Source: Pedobacter rhodius
Lineage (GTDB): Bacteria > Bacteroidota > Bacteroidia > Sphingobacteriales > Sphingobacteriaceae
Assembly: GCF_027213645.1 (NCBI RefSeq)
Contig: NZ_JAPWGL010000003.1
Coordinates: 496,001-560,000, forward strand
DNA length: 64,000 nucleotides
Reading direction: 5' to 3'
A model generated the notes under the pieces. That model was not told the DNA's origin and ran no database searches. It saw nothing but the letters and a program-made list of their open reading frames with translations. Both the position numbers and the translations under genes were made by a program. Shown one piece after another: positions 43,895 to 51,902 of this stretch (within the stretch, counting starts at the first letter, position 1; each line of letters begins with the position of its first letter).

Positions 43895-44016
43895 TTATTT
43901 GCTTTTTTTCTTCGGTAATGAAGCTATCGTGATTTTAAAATCACAATGGTCTCATCTGCTATGAGAAATTATTTTTGATTTTAAAGATGTTAATTGAAAG
44001 GATAACTAATTATAGA

Positions 44017-44202
44017 TTAGTACTTTCTGCCTTTAACAATTGCATTTAAAAATAAACCTGCGCTTAGCAAGCCAAAAATACCACCTAAAAGCGCAAAAAT
44101 ATAACTTTGCGTAATTACGGCACCTGTTAATATGCCGAAAAATAAACCTAAAGCATAATAAAGCCAGTTGAAATTATTGTTGCTGTTTTCTTGTGCACTC
44201 AT
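44017..44202 (-). CDS. Small two-helix membrane protein
   Basis: A 61-residue protein (start at 44202 rather than 44223, after an A-rich ribosome-binding site). Two hydrophobic segments are visible (WLYYALGLFFGILTGAVITQS and FALLGGIFGLLSAGLFLNAIV), joined by a short turn; the N-terminus is Asn-rich. It matches no family that I recognise. It sits between the DUF2911 and GH9-CE4 genes on the same strand. Confidence 0.7.
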   Translation of the reverse strand: MSAQENSNNNFNWLYYALGLFFGILTGAVITQSYIFALLGGIFGLLSAGLFLNAIVKGRKY

Positions 44203-44262
44203 TTTTTTAATTATTTGAGGCAAAGTTAATATTTATTTTAAATTTTAATTTGAGATAAATAC

Positions 44263-46803
44263 TTAACTGCCTAATAAATTATCAATTTTAACTAATTCAT
44301 AACCATTCTGCCTTAAATAAGCAATGAGTTTTGCTAAATGAAAATAAAATTTATCTGTTCTACGGGGATCGGTACCAATATGCAACAGCAAGATAAAACC
44401 ATTTAATCCGCTGGGGTTGGATTCATTAAAATTTGTTATTGACTTAAAAATTTCGTCAGCGCTTCTGTAACTTTTACCGAGTTCAGGATAAGTATAATCT
44501 GCATTGGACCGCGTTCCCGGTGTGAAATTGATCAAGCTTAAGCCCTGCTCGTTTGTCCAATCGGAAATCTTTTTGTTATACCATTCGTATGGAGGGAGAA
44601 AGAAAGAGGCATCTGTTTTACTGATTCCAAAGTGAGATAATTCTTCATAGTTTGATTTTAAATCTTGTTCAAATTCTTGTTTTGTAACCAACAAACTATC
44701 TCTTTTATTCCAATCACAGTACAGCAAATGTTTATCAGAATGTGGGCCCAGGTAATGATTATCGTTTTTCAGTGCTTTTATTAAGGATTTAAACTTAGGG
44801 TTTCTGTAAAAATTTCCTGTTAGGAAAAATGAGGCTTTAACATGTTCATTCTTCAGAGTTTTCCTGACAAGGTCTCCGCCATCCGCAAATTCATCACCCG
44901 TAAAAACCAATGCAATTTTCTTTCTGGTCGAATCAGCCCGAACGGTGGCACCTAAAATTTTGGTTTCGCCCCCTGAACCGGAGGCAAAGACTTTTTTTGG
45001 CGAAGACTCAGCCTCCTTGGCCGCAAGCAAATATATTAACGAAGCCGTTCCATCCATCGTTGGTTCGTTAGTACTGTAATCGCCGTAATCATCATGGTAA
45101 ACGGCTAAATCACTTTGAAAATCTGCATATTCATCGGCATTTGCTAGAGTAATTCCGATAAGGCCTTTATAAATATTGGTATAAACGGGACCATCAACCA
45201 GTCCACCATCAATAGGATAATTTTTTAAATGTGTAAAGGCAGCATGCGGGTCAATTGGCGTATCTCCCCAGTTTGGCAAACCATAAACCATACTTGTACC
45301 CCAGGGATTACAGCCAAAAAGCCAATCAAAATTTGCCTGTCCTAATTCCGAAAATGTTTCATCGCCTGTTAAATTTCCATACCACGAGCATTGAATCGCA
45401 AACGAAACCGTTAAATTATTACTGCACCAAATAAAAGGAATACCACGGTAAAAAGCATTTTCTTTGGCCCTGCTCCAAACCTGCTTAATCCCTTGTTTGT
45501 AGTAGCCCGTTATTTTAGCCTTATCATTTCCTGATAACTGTTTAGCAAGTTCGTTATGGCCGAGATTTATAAATGGATAATATTGATAATGTGCAGCGGT
45601 ATCTTTTTGCATCCACGGCGTCACTTTTTCCTGTTCGGCATAATTGAGCGCATCCGAAATAGCTTTTTGGTTTAACTTCTTTTCTTCAAAGCGGCGTGCG
45701 GCGGAAGCAAGTTCCATATCATCAACCCAGTTATCCTCGGCATAAATATAGGGCGATCTAACTGATGCCGTTTGCGTAACACCAGGCCTTTTTAACGCAA
45801 AGCGGTAAGCCGTTTTGGCTTTTTGCGCCAGAATATTTGAATAACCATCGTCCTGGTTTTTGAAAATGGCTGCACCCAGGTTAAAAGCACTGCTAAACTT
45901 TGCTGCTGTAGAGCTTGTTCCGTTGGTGGCGTTTAGAAATTTTCCGCGTTGCTGCGGCTCGCCGGTAATAAAATATAATGGCCGCTCGAAACCTTTTCCA
46001 TATTGGCTATCTTGTTTCGGAATGCGCATGCTTATGTGGTCGCGGTCATCTGCCAGTTGATTAAACATGATGTTTTTCTTCGGATGCATTTTCAGCAACC
46101 AGTCTAAACCCCACTTTGCTTCATCTAAAATATCGGCTCTCCCATTTTTACCAGCCAGTCCGTTGGCTTGTTTCTCATCTCCAAAGATTCCGGGAAAATC
46201 GCGGTAAGCCATTAATAAATGATACGTTGCATTTGCCGAAGTTGTTGAATATTGCAGGTAATCGCTGGCATCGTGCCAGCCACCTGAAGCATCGAAATGG
46301 GTACTGTCTTTTATGCCGGCCTTTGCGCCGTATAGCACATAGCCATCATGTGTATGGCAGCTATCTTTTAAATACGGATTATAACCACTTCTTTGCTGGC
46401 GCATGTAACGAAGACAAAAATCTGCGGCACCTTTGTAAACGGTATCATTAATTAATACCAATGGGGATAAAATATCATTGGCCTTTATGAAAAACATTCC
46501 GCTACGTTTAAAATCAGAAAAGTTTAAGCGAGCTGTTTTGTTAAATGGTCCATAAGCGCCAAAAACTTTAATATTTGTAGATTTGTACACCACCTGCGCT
46601 GTTTCTTTTTCAATAATTTCAAAATAAGCCGGAACTGCATCTGTTTTGCTTCCCCAAACGGCAACCTTGGTTGAAGATGGCGGATATCCCAACAAATTTA
46701 TCCTTATCCAGCTTTGCTGATTTTCCAGTCTGTTGTTTTTAAAAGAACACAGAAAAGCGATAAAGGCTACAGAAATTAAAAACAAATTATATGGGATTTT
46801 CAT
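44263..46803 (-). CDS. GH9 glycoside hydrolase-CE4 polysaccharide deacetylase fusion
   Basis: An 846-residue exported enzyme. After an N-terminal signal/anchor (MKIPYNLFLISVAFIAFLCSF) comes a cellulase N-terminal Ig-like domain (about 30-115, SWIRINLLGYPPSSTKVAVW), then a GH9 catalytic domain (about 125-600) with GGWHDASDYLQY (Asp catalytic base) and STNEPTMDGTASLIYLLA (Glu acid). Residues about 630-846 are a CE4-type deacetylase: ALVFTGDEFADGG (motif 1, usual TFDDG altered), GPHSDKHLLYCDW (motif 2, HxxxH) and FFLPPYEW (motif 3). Such an enzyme could deacetylate and cut a glycan. Divergent from the TetR operon. Confidence 0.9.
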   Translation of the reverse strand: MKIPYNLFLISVAFIAFLCSFKNNRLENQQSWIRINLLGYPPSSTKVAVWGSKTDAVPAYFEIIEKETAQVVYKSTNIKVFGAYGPFNKTARLNFSDFKRSGMFFIKANDILSPLVLINDTVYKGAADFCLRYMRQQRSGYNPYLKDSCHTHDGYVLYGAKAGIKDSTHFDASGGWHDASDYLQYSTTSANATYHLLMAYRDFPGIFGDEKQANGLAGKNGRADILDEAKWGLDWLLKMHPKKNIMFNQLADDRDHISMRIPKQDSQYGKGFERPLYFITGEPQQRGKFLNATNGTSSTAAKFSSAFNLGAAIFKNQDDGYSNILAQKAKTAYRFALKRPGVTQTASVRSPYIYAEDNWVDDMELASAARRFEEKKLNQKAISDALNYAEQEKVTPWMQKDTAAHYQYYPFINLGHNELAKQLSGNDKAKITGYYKQGIKQVWSRAKENAFYRGIPFIWCSNNLTVSFAIQCSWYGNLTGDETFSELGQANFDWLFGCNPWGTSMVYGLPNWGDTPIDPHAAFTHLKNYPIDGGLVDGPVYTNIYKGLIGITLANADEYADFQSDLAVYHDDYGDYSTNEPTMDGTASLIYLLAAKEAESSPKKVFASGSGGETKILGATVRADSTRKKIALVFTGDEFADGGDLVRKTLKNEHVKASFFLTGNFYRNPKFKSLIKALKNDNHYLGPHSDKHLLYCDWNKRDSLLVTKQEFEQDLKSNYEELSHFGISKTDASFFLPPYEWYNKKISDWTNEQGLSLINFTPGTRSNADYTYPELGKSYRSADEIFKSITNFNESNPSGLNGFILLLHIGTDPRRTDKFYFHLAKLIAYLRQNGYELVKIDNLLGS

Positions 46804-46870
46804 TTTATCAGAGAAATTTCAATTTAAAATTACTGTTTTATCAAGATAATGTAAAAGATGTATTAAAACA

Positions 46871-46903
46871 TTTGGATATTAATCAATCGTTTGATTAATT
46901 TTG
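46871..46903 (+). promoter_or_regulatory. Efflux-operon promoter with embedded TetR-type operator
   Basis: TTTG (46871-46874), a 21-base spacer, and TAATTTTG (46896-46903) form a complete promoter. Between and overlapping them is a 22-bp palindrome, ATTAATCAA TCGT TTGATTAAT (46878-46899). This places a dimer-binding site over the promoter, expected for autorepression by the first gene product. Confidence 0.75.
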
Positions 46904-46918
46904 TACCATTAAAAAGAA

Positions 46919-47545
46919 ATGAAAACAGAAAAGATAGATAAAAAACAAGCTATACTTGATGCTGCCGAAAAGCTGTTTTGCGAAACAGGATATGAGGGCA
47001 CATCAACCCGTCAGATTGCAAAGGAATCAGGCGCGAACATGGCAATGATTAATTATTATTTCGGTTCGAAAGAAGGTGTTTTTGTAGAGATAATGAATGG
47101 GCGTATTGCCAGTTTTGGTTCTCAGCTACGAATCATCAATGAAGACAAAATCTCATCGTTAGAAAAGCTGCATAAGGTTATAGAGGGCTATACCAATAGA
47201 ATATTGGCAAATATAGCCTTTCATAAAATGATGCACAGAGAACTGTCTTTAACCCAACGCCCCGTGATGTATGATAAAATCAAGGATGCGATGAGCCAGA
47301 ATATGGTTCTTATCGACAGAATTATTACCGATGGAATAGAGGATGGCAGCTTTAATAAAGTTGATGTAAGAATGGTAATTGCTACAATTATGGGTACCAT
47401 TACCAACATCATTATATCTCCAAATAAGGTTATGCCTTGTTCAAACTTTGATTTGAACAATCCGAAAGATAAAAAAATAATTAAGGAGCGTATTATCGCG
47501 CACCTTCAGGATCTTACAACAGTTTATTTAACAGCAAAAAAATGA
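46919..47545 (+). CDS. TetR/AcrR family transcriptional regulator
   Basis: A 208-residue TetR-type repressor. The N-terminal helix-turn-helix is IDKKQAILDAAEKLFCETGYEGTSTRQIAKESGANMAMINYYFGSKEGVF, standard for the family; the C-terminal ligand domain is divergent. Its stop overlaps the TolC start (ATGA). It heads the efflux operon and very likely represses it by binding the palindrome in its own promoter. Effector ligand unknown. Confidence 0.93.
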   Translation: MKTEKIDKKQAILDAAEKLFCETGYEGTSTRQIAKESGANMAMINYYFGSKEGVFVEIMNGRIASFGSQLRIINEDKISSLEKLHKVIEGYTNRILANIAFHKMMHRELSLTQRPVMYDKIKDAMSQNMVLIDRIITDGIEDGSFNKVDVRMVIATIMGTITNIIISPNKVMPCSNFDLNNPKDKKIIKERIIAHLQDLTTVYLTAKK

Positions 47546-48861
47546 TACCCAAATCGATTAGATTAATGCTTGCGGCATCATTAATTCCTGCGGCTTTATT
47601 TGCACAAAGCACGAAGGAATTAAACATAAACCAGGCAATTGAACTTGGCATAGCCAATAGTAAAAACTTAAAACTCTCTCAAAACAAAATAGATCAGGCT
47701 GTTGCGCAGCTGGAAGTTGTAAAGGACAATGTACTCCCTACAGCAAATGCGAGTTTCATCTACAACCATGCAGAAATTCCGACAAGTACTTTTTCATTGC
47801 CAGGAGGAGGATCTTCATTACAGCTGCCGAAAAGAGCTGATGCTTTCATCGGAACTGCCGCAGTACAGGAACTGGTTTACGGTGGCGGAAAATTAAAATA
47901 CGCAAAAGAATCAACCAAATTGCTTGCTGATGTGGCCCGTTTAGATGCCGATAAAAATAAAGAGGAAATTACCTATGCCGTAATTAGCACATATTATAAT
48001 TTATATAAGGTAGCGCAGAGCCGTAAAGTAGTTGATCAGAACTTAGAATCAATTGCTGCTCAAATTAAACAGGCTCAACGTTTCTTTGAACAAGGGATTG
48101 TGACTAAAAACGATGTTTTACGTTTCCAGCTGCAACAGGCAAATGTTACGCTTACACAACTGGATATAGAAAGCAACCGTAAAATTATTAACTACAACCT
48201 TGATATTTTGTTAGGCTTACCTGAAGATACGGAGGTTAAAATAACAGATCCAAGCGTAGGTTTAAAAGCGGCAGGTTCTTTATCAGATTACATCACTTTG
48301 GCCATGGCAAACCGCCAGGAACTGAAACAACTTGATGTACAAAACAAAGTTGCCGATTACAATATTAAAACCATAAGAGCAAATACTTTACCTACTGTTG
48401 GTGTGGGTGCAAATTTATACTACATTAACCCAAGCGGTAATTTTATTCCACCGGCAAATCAATACTTAATGCCCGTTACTTTGGGCGCAACCGTGAGCTG
48501 GAATATCGCAAGCCTATGGACGAACAAAAACAAGGTGAGCGAAGCTAAAATTCAGCAAAGCGAAATCGTAATTCAGAAAGACATCTTATCCGATAATGTA
48601 AAAACGGATATTAATAAAAACTTTCAAAACTACCAGGTTGCGAGGAACAAGATTCAGGTTTTGGAGACTTCAATTGCTCAGGCAACAGAAAACGATAAGT
48701 TATTGGCATCGAAATATAAAAACAACGTGGCTTCGGTTACAGATAGAATTGATGCGGAAACATTATTGTATCAGGCTAAAATAAACTTAGAAATCGCTAA
48801 AGCTGATGCCGGCTTAGCATACTTTACCTTACTAAAATCAACAGGAAAAATAACGCAATAA
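47542..48861 (+). CDS. TolC-family outer-membrane efflux protein
   Basis: A 439-residue outer-membrane channel component with a signal peptide (MIPKSIRLMLAASLIPAALFAQ). The OEP-type helical repeats are seen in LNINQAIELGIANSKNLKLSQNKIDQAVAQLEVVKDNVLPTANASF and again QLDVQNKVADYNIKTIRANTLPTVGVGANLYY. It forms the trimeric exit duct for the HlyD and MFS partners encoded next. It starts within the stop codon of tetR and is followed by the HlyD gene after eight bases. Confidence 0.93.
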   Translation: MIPKSIRLMLAASLIPAALFAQSTKELNINQAIELGIANSKNLKLSQNKIDQAVAQLEVVKDNVLPTANASFIYNHAEIPTSTFSLPGGGSSLQLPKRADAFIGTAAVQELVYGGGKLKYAKESTKLLADVARLDADKNKEEITYAVISTYYNLYKVAQSRKVVDQNLESIAAQIKQAQRFFEQGIVTKNDVLRFQLQQANVTLTQLDIESNRKIINYNLDILLGLPEDTEVKITDPSVGLKAAGSLSDYITLAMANRQELKQLDVQNKVADYNIKTIRANTLPTVGVGANLYYINPSGNFIPPANQYLMPVTLGATVSWNIASLWTNKNKVSEAKIQQSEIVIQKDILSDNVKTDINKNFQNYQVARNKIQVLETSIAQATENDKLLASKYKNNVASVTDRIDAETLLYQAKINLEIAKADAGLAYFTLLKSTGKITQ

Positions 48862-48869
48862 ATACAGCA

Positions 48870-49907
48870 ATGACAACTGAAAAGAAAAAAAAGAACATAG
48901 TAGTACCCATCATTTTAGGCGTTTTACTAATTATAGGTATCATCTTTGGTATCACAGAATGGAATTATTACAGCAAACACGTTGATACGGATGATGCGCA
49001 GATCGATGGAGATATCAGTCCTGTTGTTGCCCGTGTTGGAGGTTATGTAAAAGACATTAATTTTGAAGAAAATACACACGTTGGCGAGGGACAGATTTTA
49101 GTTAAGCTTGACGATAATGATTATAAAGTAAAGTTGGAGCAGGCGCAATCCGGACAGAAAGGTGCAAGTGCCGGTGTAGGCGTTGCTCAATCGCAAATTA
49201 TAGCCACCCAGGCAAATACAAGTACCGCAAAAGCTAATGTTGCAGCAGCAAAAGTTAAATTAAACCTGGCTAATAAAGATTATGCCCGTTATGCAAACCT
49301 GGTTAAAGATGGTTCAATTACACAACAAGCCTTCGATCAGGCCAAAGCTACTCAAGAATCAGCTCAGGCAGCCTACCAGGCAGCGGTTGACCAATACAAT
49401 GCAGCAGTTAAACAGGTAGGTACAACGCAGTCACAATTAGCGGTAAGCAGTAACGTAATCAGTCAGCGCCAAAGCGACATCGATTTTGCTAAACTTCAAC
49501 TGTCGTATACCGATATTAAAGCGCCTGCATCAGGTATCGTTTCTAAAAAGAATGTTCAAAAAGGCCAGCTGGTTCAACCCGGACAATCCCTATTCTCTAT
49601 CGTTAATGACGGAAGTATTTATGTAACGGCTAACTTTAAAGAAACACAATTAGAGAAAATAAAATCGGGTTCTAAAGTAGAAATCGAAGTTGATGCTTAT
49701 CCTGAAGAAAAAATTCAGGGAGAGGTATATAATTTCTCTCCAATTACAGGTGCAAAAGGTTCGTTGTTGCCACCGGATAATGCCACCGGTAACTTCGTAA
49801 AAGTGGTTCAGCGTATCCCAGTTAAGATAAAAATTCATCCATCAAAAGAAATGTTAGCCAAATTACGTCCGGGAATGAGCGTTAAGGCATCCGTTTCTAC
49901 TAATTAA
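48870..49907 (+). CDS. HlyD/EmrA-type membrane fusion protein
   Basis: A 345-residue periplasmic adaptor with one N-terminal membrane helix (IVVPIILGVLLIIGIIFGI), a biotinyl-lipoyl-like domain split around a long coiled coil (YYSKHVDTDDAQIDGDISPVVARVGGYVKDINFEENTHVGEGQILVKLDDNDY at the start, LSYTDIKAPASGIVSKKNVQKGQLVQPGQSLFSIV after), and a beta-barrel end. DTDDAQIDG is the EmrA/VceA hallmark. It links the TolC channel to the MFS pump. Confidence 0.95.
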   Translation: MTTEKKKKNIVVPIILGVLLIIGIIFGITEWNYYSKHVDTDDAQIDGDISPVVARVGGYVKDINFEENTHVGEGQILVKLDDNDYKVKLEQAQSGQKGASAGVGVAQSQIIATQANTSTAKANVAAAKVKLNLANKDYARYANLVKDGSITQQAFDQAKATQESAQAAYQAAVDQYNAAVKQVGTTQSQLAVSSNVISQRQSDIDFAKLQLSYTDIKAPASGIVSKKNVQKGQLVQPGQSLFSIVNDGSIYVTANFKETQLEKIKSGSKVEIEVDAYPEEKIQGEVYNFSPITGAKGSLLPPDNATGNFVKVVQRIPVKIKIHPSKEMLAKLRPGMSVKASVSTN

Positions 49908-49914
49908 TATTATA

Positions 49915-51462
49915 ATGGCCGAAGTAGGTTTAAAAAAGTGGATCATTACCTTTACCGTAATCACGGCTTCTCTCCTGGAGCTGATTGACACAACGATTGT
50001 AAACGTAGCGATTCCTCAAATACAGGGAAACCTGGGTGCAACCCTGGAGGACGTAGCCTGGCTGTCTACCGGTTATGCCGTTGCGAATGTTATTATCCTG
50101 CCAATGTCGGGTTGGTTAGGTAGTCGCTTTGGGCGTAAGAATTATTTCTTAACCTCCATCATTGTTTTTACACTTGTTTCGTTTTTATGCGGTAACGCCA
50201 CATCATTAAACGAACTTATTTTATTCAGAATTATTCAGGGATTGGCCGGTGGTGGTTTAATCTCTACAGCGCAGGCTATTTTAATTGAAACCTGGCCACG
50301 TGAAGATGTTGGTATTGCAACTGCTTTATTTGGTTTGGGTGCAGTTGTGGGCCCAACCGTTGGCCCAACAATTGGTGGATATATTTTAGAGATAGCAGAC
50401 TGGCCGTGGATTTTTTATGTGAATATTCCCGTCGGGATTCTCGCAGCGTATTGTACGATAACATTTATCCGAGAGACGCCAAAAGACGGACAGGGAAAAC
50501 CCGTTGACTGGTGGGGTATTGGTTTACTTGCAATTGCGGTTGGAAGTTTGCAAACCTTATTGGAAAAAGGAGAAAGTGAAGACTGGTTTTCGACACCTTA
50601 CATTATCGCATTAGCCGTAACGTCTGTTTTTGGTTTACTGCTTTTTATCTGGAGAGAAACAAGTACCGAATTCCCAATCGTTAACCTTCGTATTATGAAA
50701 AAACGAAGTTTTTCCATCGGGATGTTTACTTCCTTCATTTTAGGATTCGGATTGTATGGTTCTGTATTCGTTTTCCCGGTTTTTGCACAAAACCTTTTAG
50801 GCTTTACACCGCTGCAAACCGGAAAATTGTTTATTGCAGGCGGCGTTTGTACCATTTCTATGATGCCATTTATCGGTATTATGCTTAAGAAAGGCGTACC
50901 GGCACAGTTTATGGCTACAGGGGGAATGTTTTTATTCTTCGTTTTCTGTTGGATGCTGAGTAAATCAACATTGGCTTCGGGTACCGGCGATTTCTTTTGG
51001 CCATTGGTTATCAGGGGATTTGGTATGGCATTACTGTTTGTCCCATTAACTACCTTAGCCATGCAAGATTTAACCGGCCCTGAAATTGGACAAGGTTCGG
51101 GGTTAAACAATATGAGCAGGCAATTAGGCGGTTCGTTCGGAATCGCAGCATTAACGACTTTAATTCATGTTCGGGCAGGTTTTCACAGAAGCAACTTATT
51201 GGTTAATATCAACGAGTATAACCCCGTTTTTACGCAAAAGTTAAAAGGATTAACCAGCAGCTTCATGGCAAAAGGCGCTTCTTTCATCGATGCCAAACTA
51301 ATGGCTATGAAAGCGATTGAGGGATCTGTAATTAAGCAAACCATGCTGCTTACGTATAACGATGCCTATTGGGTTGCCGGATTGATTATGTTGTGCTCTA
51401 TTCCATTGCTTTACCTTCAGAAATTCAAGAAAAACGCAAACATCGTTACGGATGCGCATTAG
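49915..51462 (+). CDS. DHA2-family MFS efflux transporter (EmrB-type)
   Basis: A 515-residue membrane transporter with 14 predicted hydrophobic segments. DHA2 motifs are ASLLELIDTTIVNVAIPQIQGNLGATLEDVAWLSTGYAVANVIILP, GWLGSRFGRKNYFL (MFS motif A), LFRIIQGLAGGGLISTAQAILIE, and GLGAVVGPTVGPTIGGYI (motif C). It is the drug:H+ antiporter of the operon, cotranscribed with the adaptor (seven-base gap). Substrates unknown; probably amphiphilic toxic compounds. Confidence 0.95.
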   Translation: MAEVGLKKWIITFTVITASLLELIDTTIVNVAIPQIQGNLGATLEDVAWLSTGYAVANVIILPMSGWLGSRFGRKNYFLTSIIVFTLVSFLCGNATSLNELILFRIIQGLAGGGLISTAQAILIETWPREDVGIATALFGLGAVVGPTVGPTIGGYILEIADWPWIFYVNIPVGILAAYCTITFIRETPKDGQGKPVDWWGIGLLAIAVGSLQTLLEKGESEDWFSTPYIIALAVTSVFGLLLFIWRETSTEFPIVNLRIMKKRSFSIGMFTSFILGFGLYGSVFVFPVFAQNLLGFTPLQTGKLFIAGGVCTISMMPFIGIMLKKGVPAQFMATGGMFLFFVFCWMLSKSTLASGTGDFFWPLVIRGFGMALLFVPLTTLAMQDLTGPEIGQGSGLNNMSRQLGGSFGIAALTTLIHVRAGFHRSNLLVNINEYNPVFTQKLKGLTSSFMAKGASFIDAKLMAMKAIEGSVIKQTMLLTYNDAYWVAGLIMLCSIPLLYLQKFKKNANIVTDAH

Positions 51463-51902
51463 AAGCCTCATCACAAAATTCTATATACTTCTGCCTTAAA
51501 GTCCTCCCTTCCGGGGAGGATTTAGGTGGGGTTAAACAACGCAGTCGATTTTATTTACCACAGAGGACATGGAGGTTTTCGCAGAGATGCGCCAAGAATA
51601 ATTGCCCAATTTTTGTGTCCTAAGTGCTTCTTTCTTTGTAACCTATGAGGTTAAAAGCATAGAAAATTCTATAAAATAAAAACAGCCGGTGTATTTCATT
51701 ACATCGGCTGTTTTAACCCAAAAAATTAACAATCAATGCAACGCCCTTAAACATTGCAAATGTTCTTACTTAACTATCAAATAGCCAAATAAGATTTTAA
51801 AATTAAAATTTATTCTACAATTATCCAAATTGTAAGCCTTAGAATTTTAATACCTTACGCATTTTTTGTAGTATTACCGTATACAAAAATATTGCTTAAG
51901 CC
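51463..51902. other. Intergenic region (440 bp) with two hairpins
   Basis: No gene is seen. A small GC hairpin TCCTCC...GGAGGA lies at 51502-51520, a degenerate CCACAGAGGACATGGAGG fragment near 51558-51576, and a strong terminator at 51679-51714. Bases beyond 51720 are AT-rich, leading to ppc, with no clear TAnnTTTG box. Confidence 0.6.
51679..51714. terminator. Terminator hairpin between emrB-type gene and ppc
   Basis: AAAACAGCCGGTGT (51679-51692) pairs with ACATCGGCTGTTTT (51701-51714), 14 base pairs with one G-T wobble and an eight-base loop. A tract precedes and T tract ends the stem. Confidence 0.8.

Noticed and set aside
51502..51520. Regulatory hairpin TCCTCC/GGAGGA after the efflux operon
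   Set aside because: Stem is only six bases without a U tract; it resembles common intergenic clutter, so it is not listed as a terminator.
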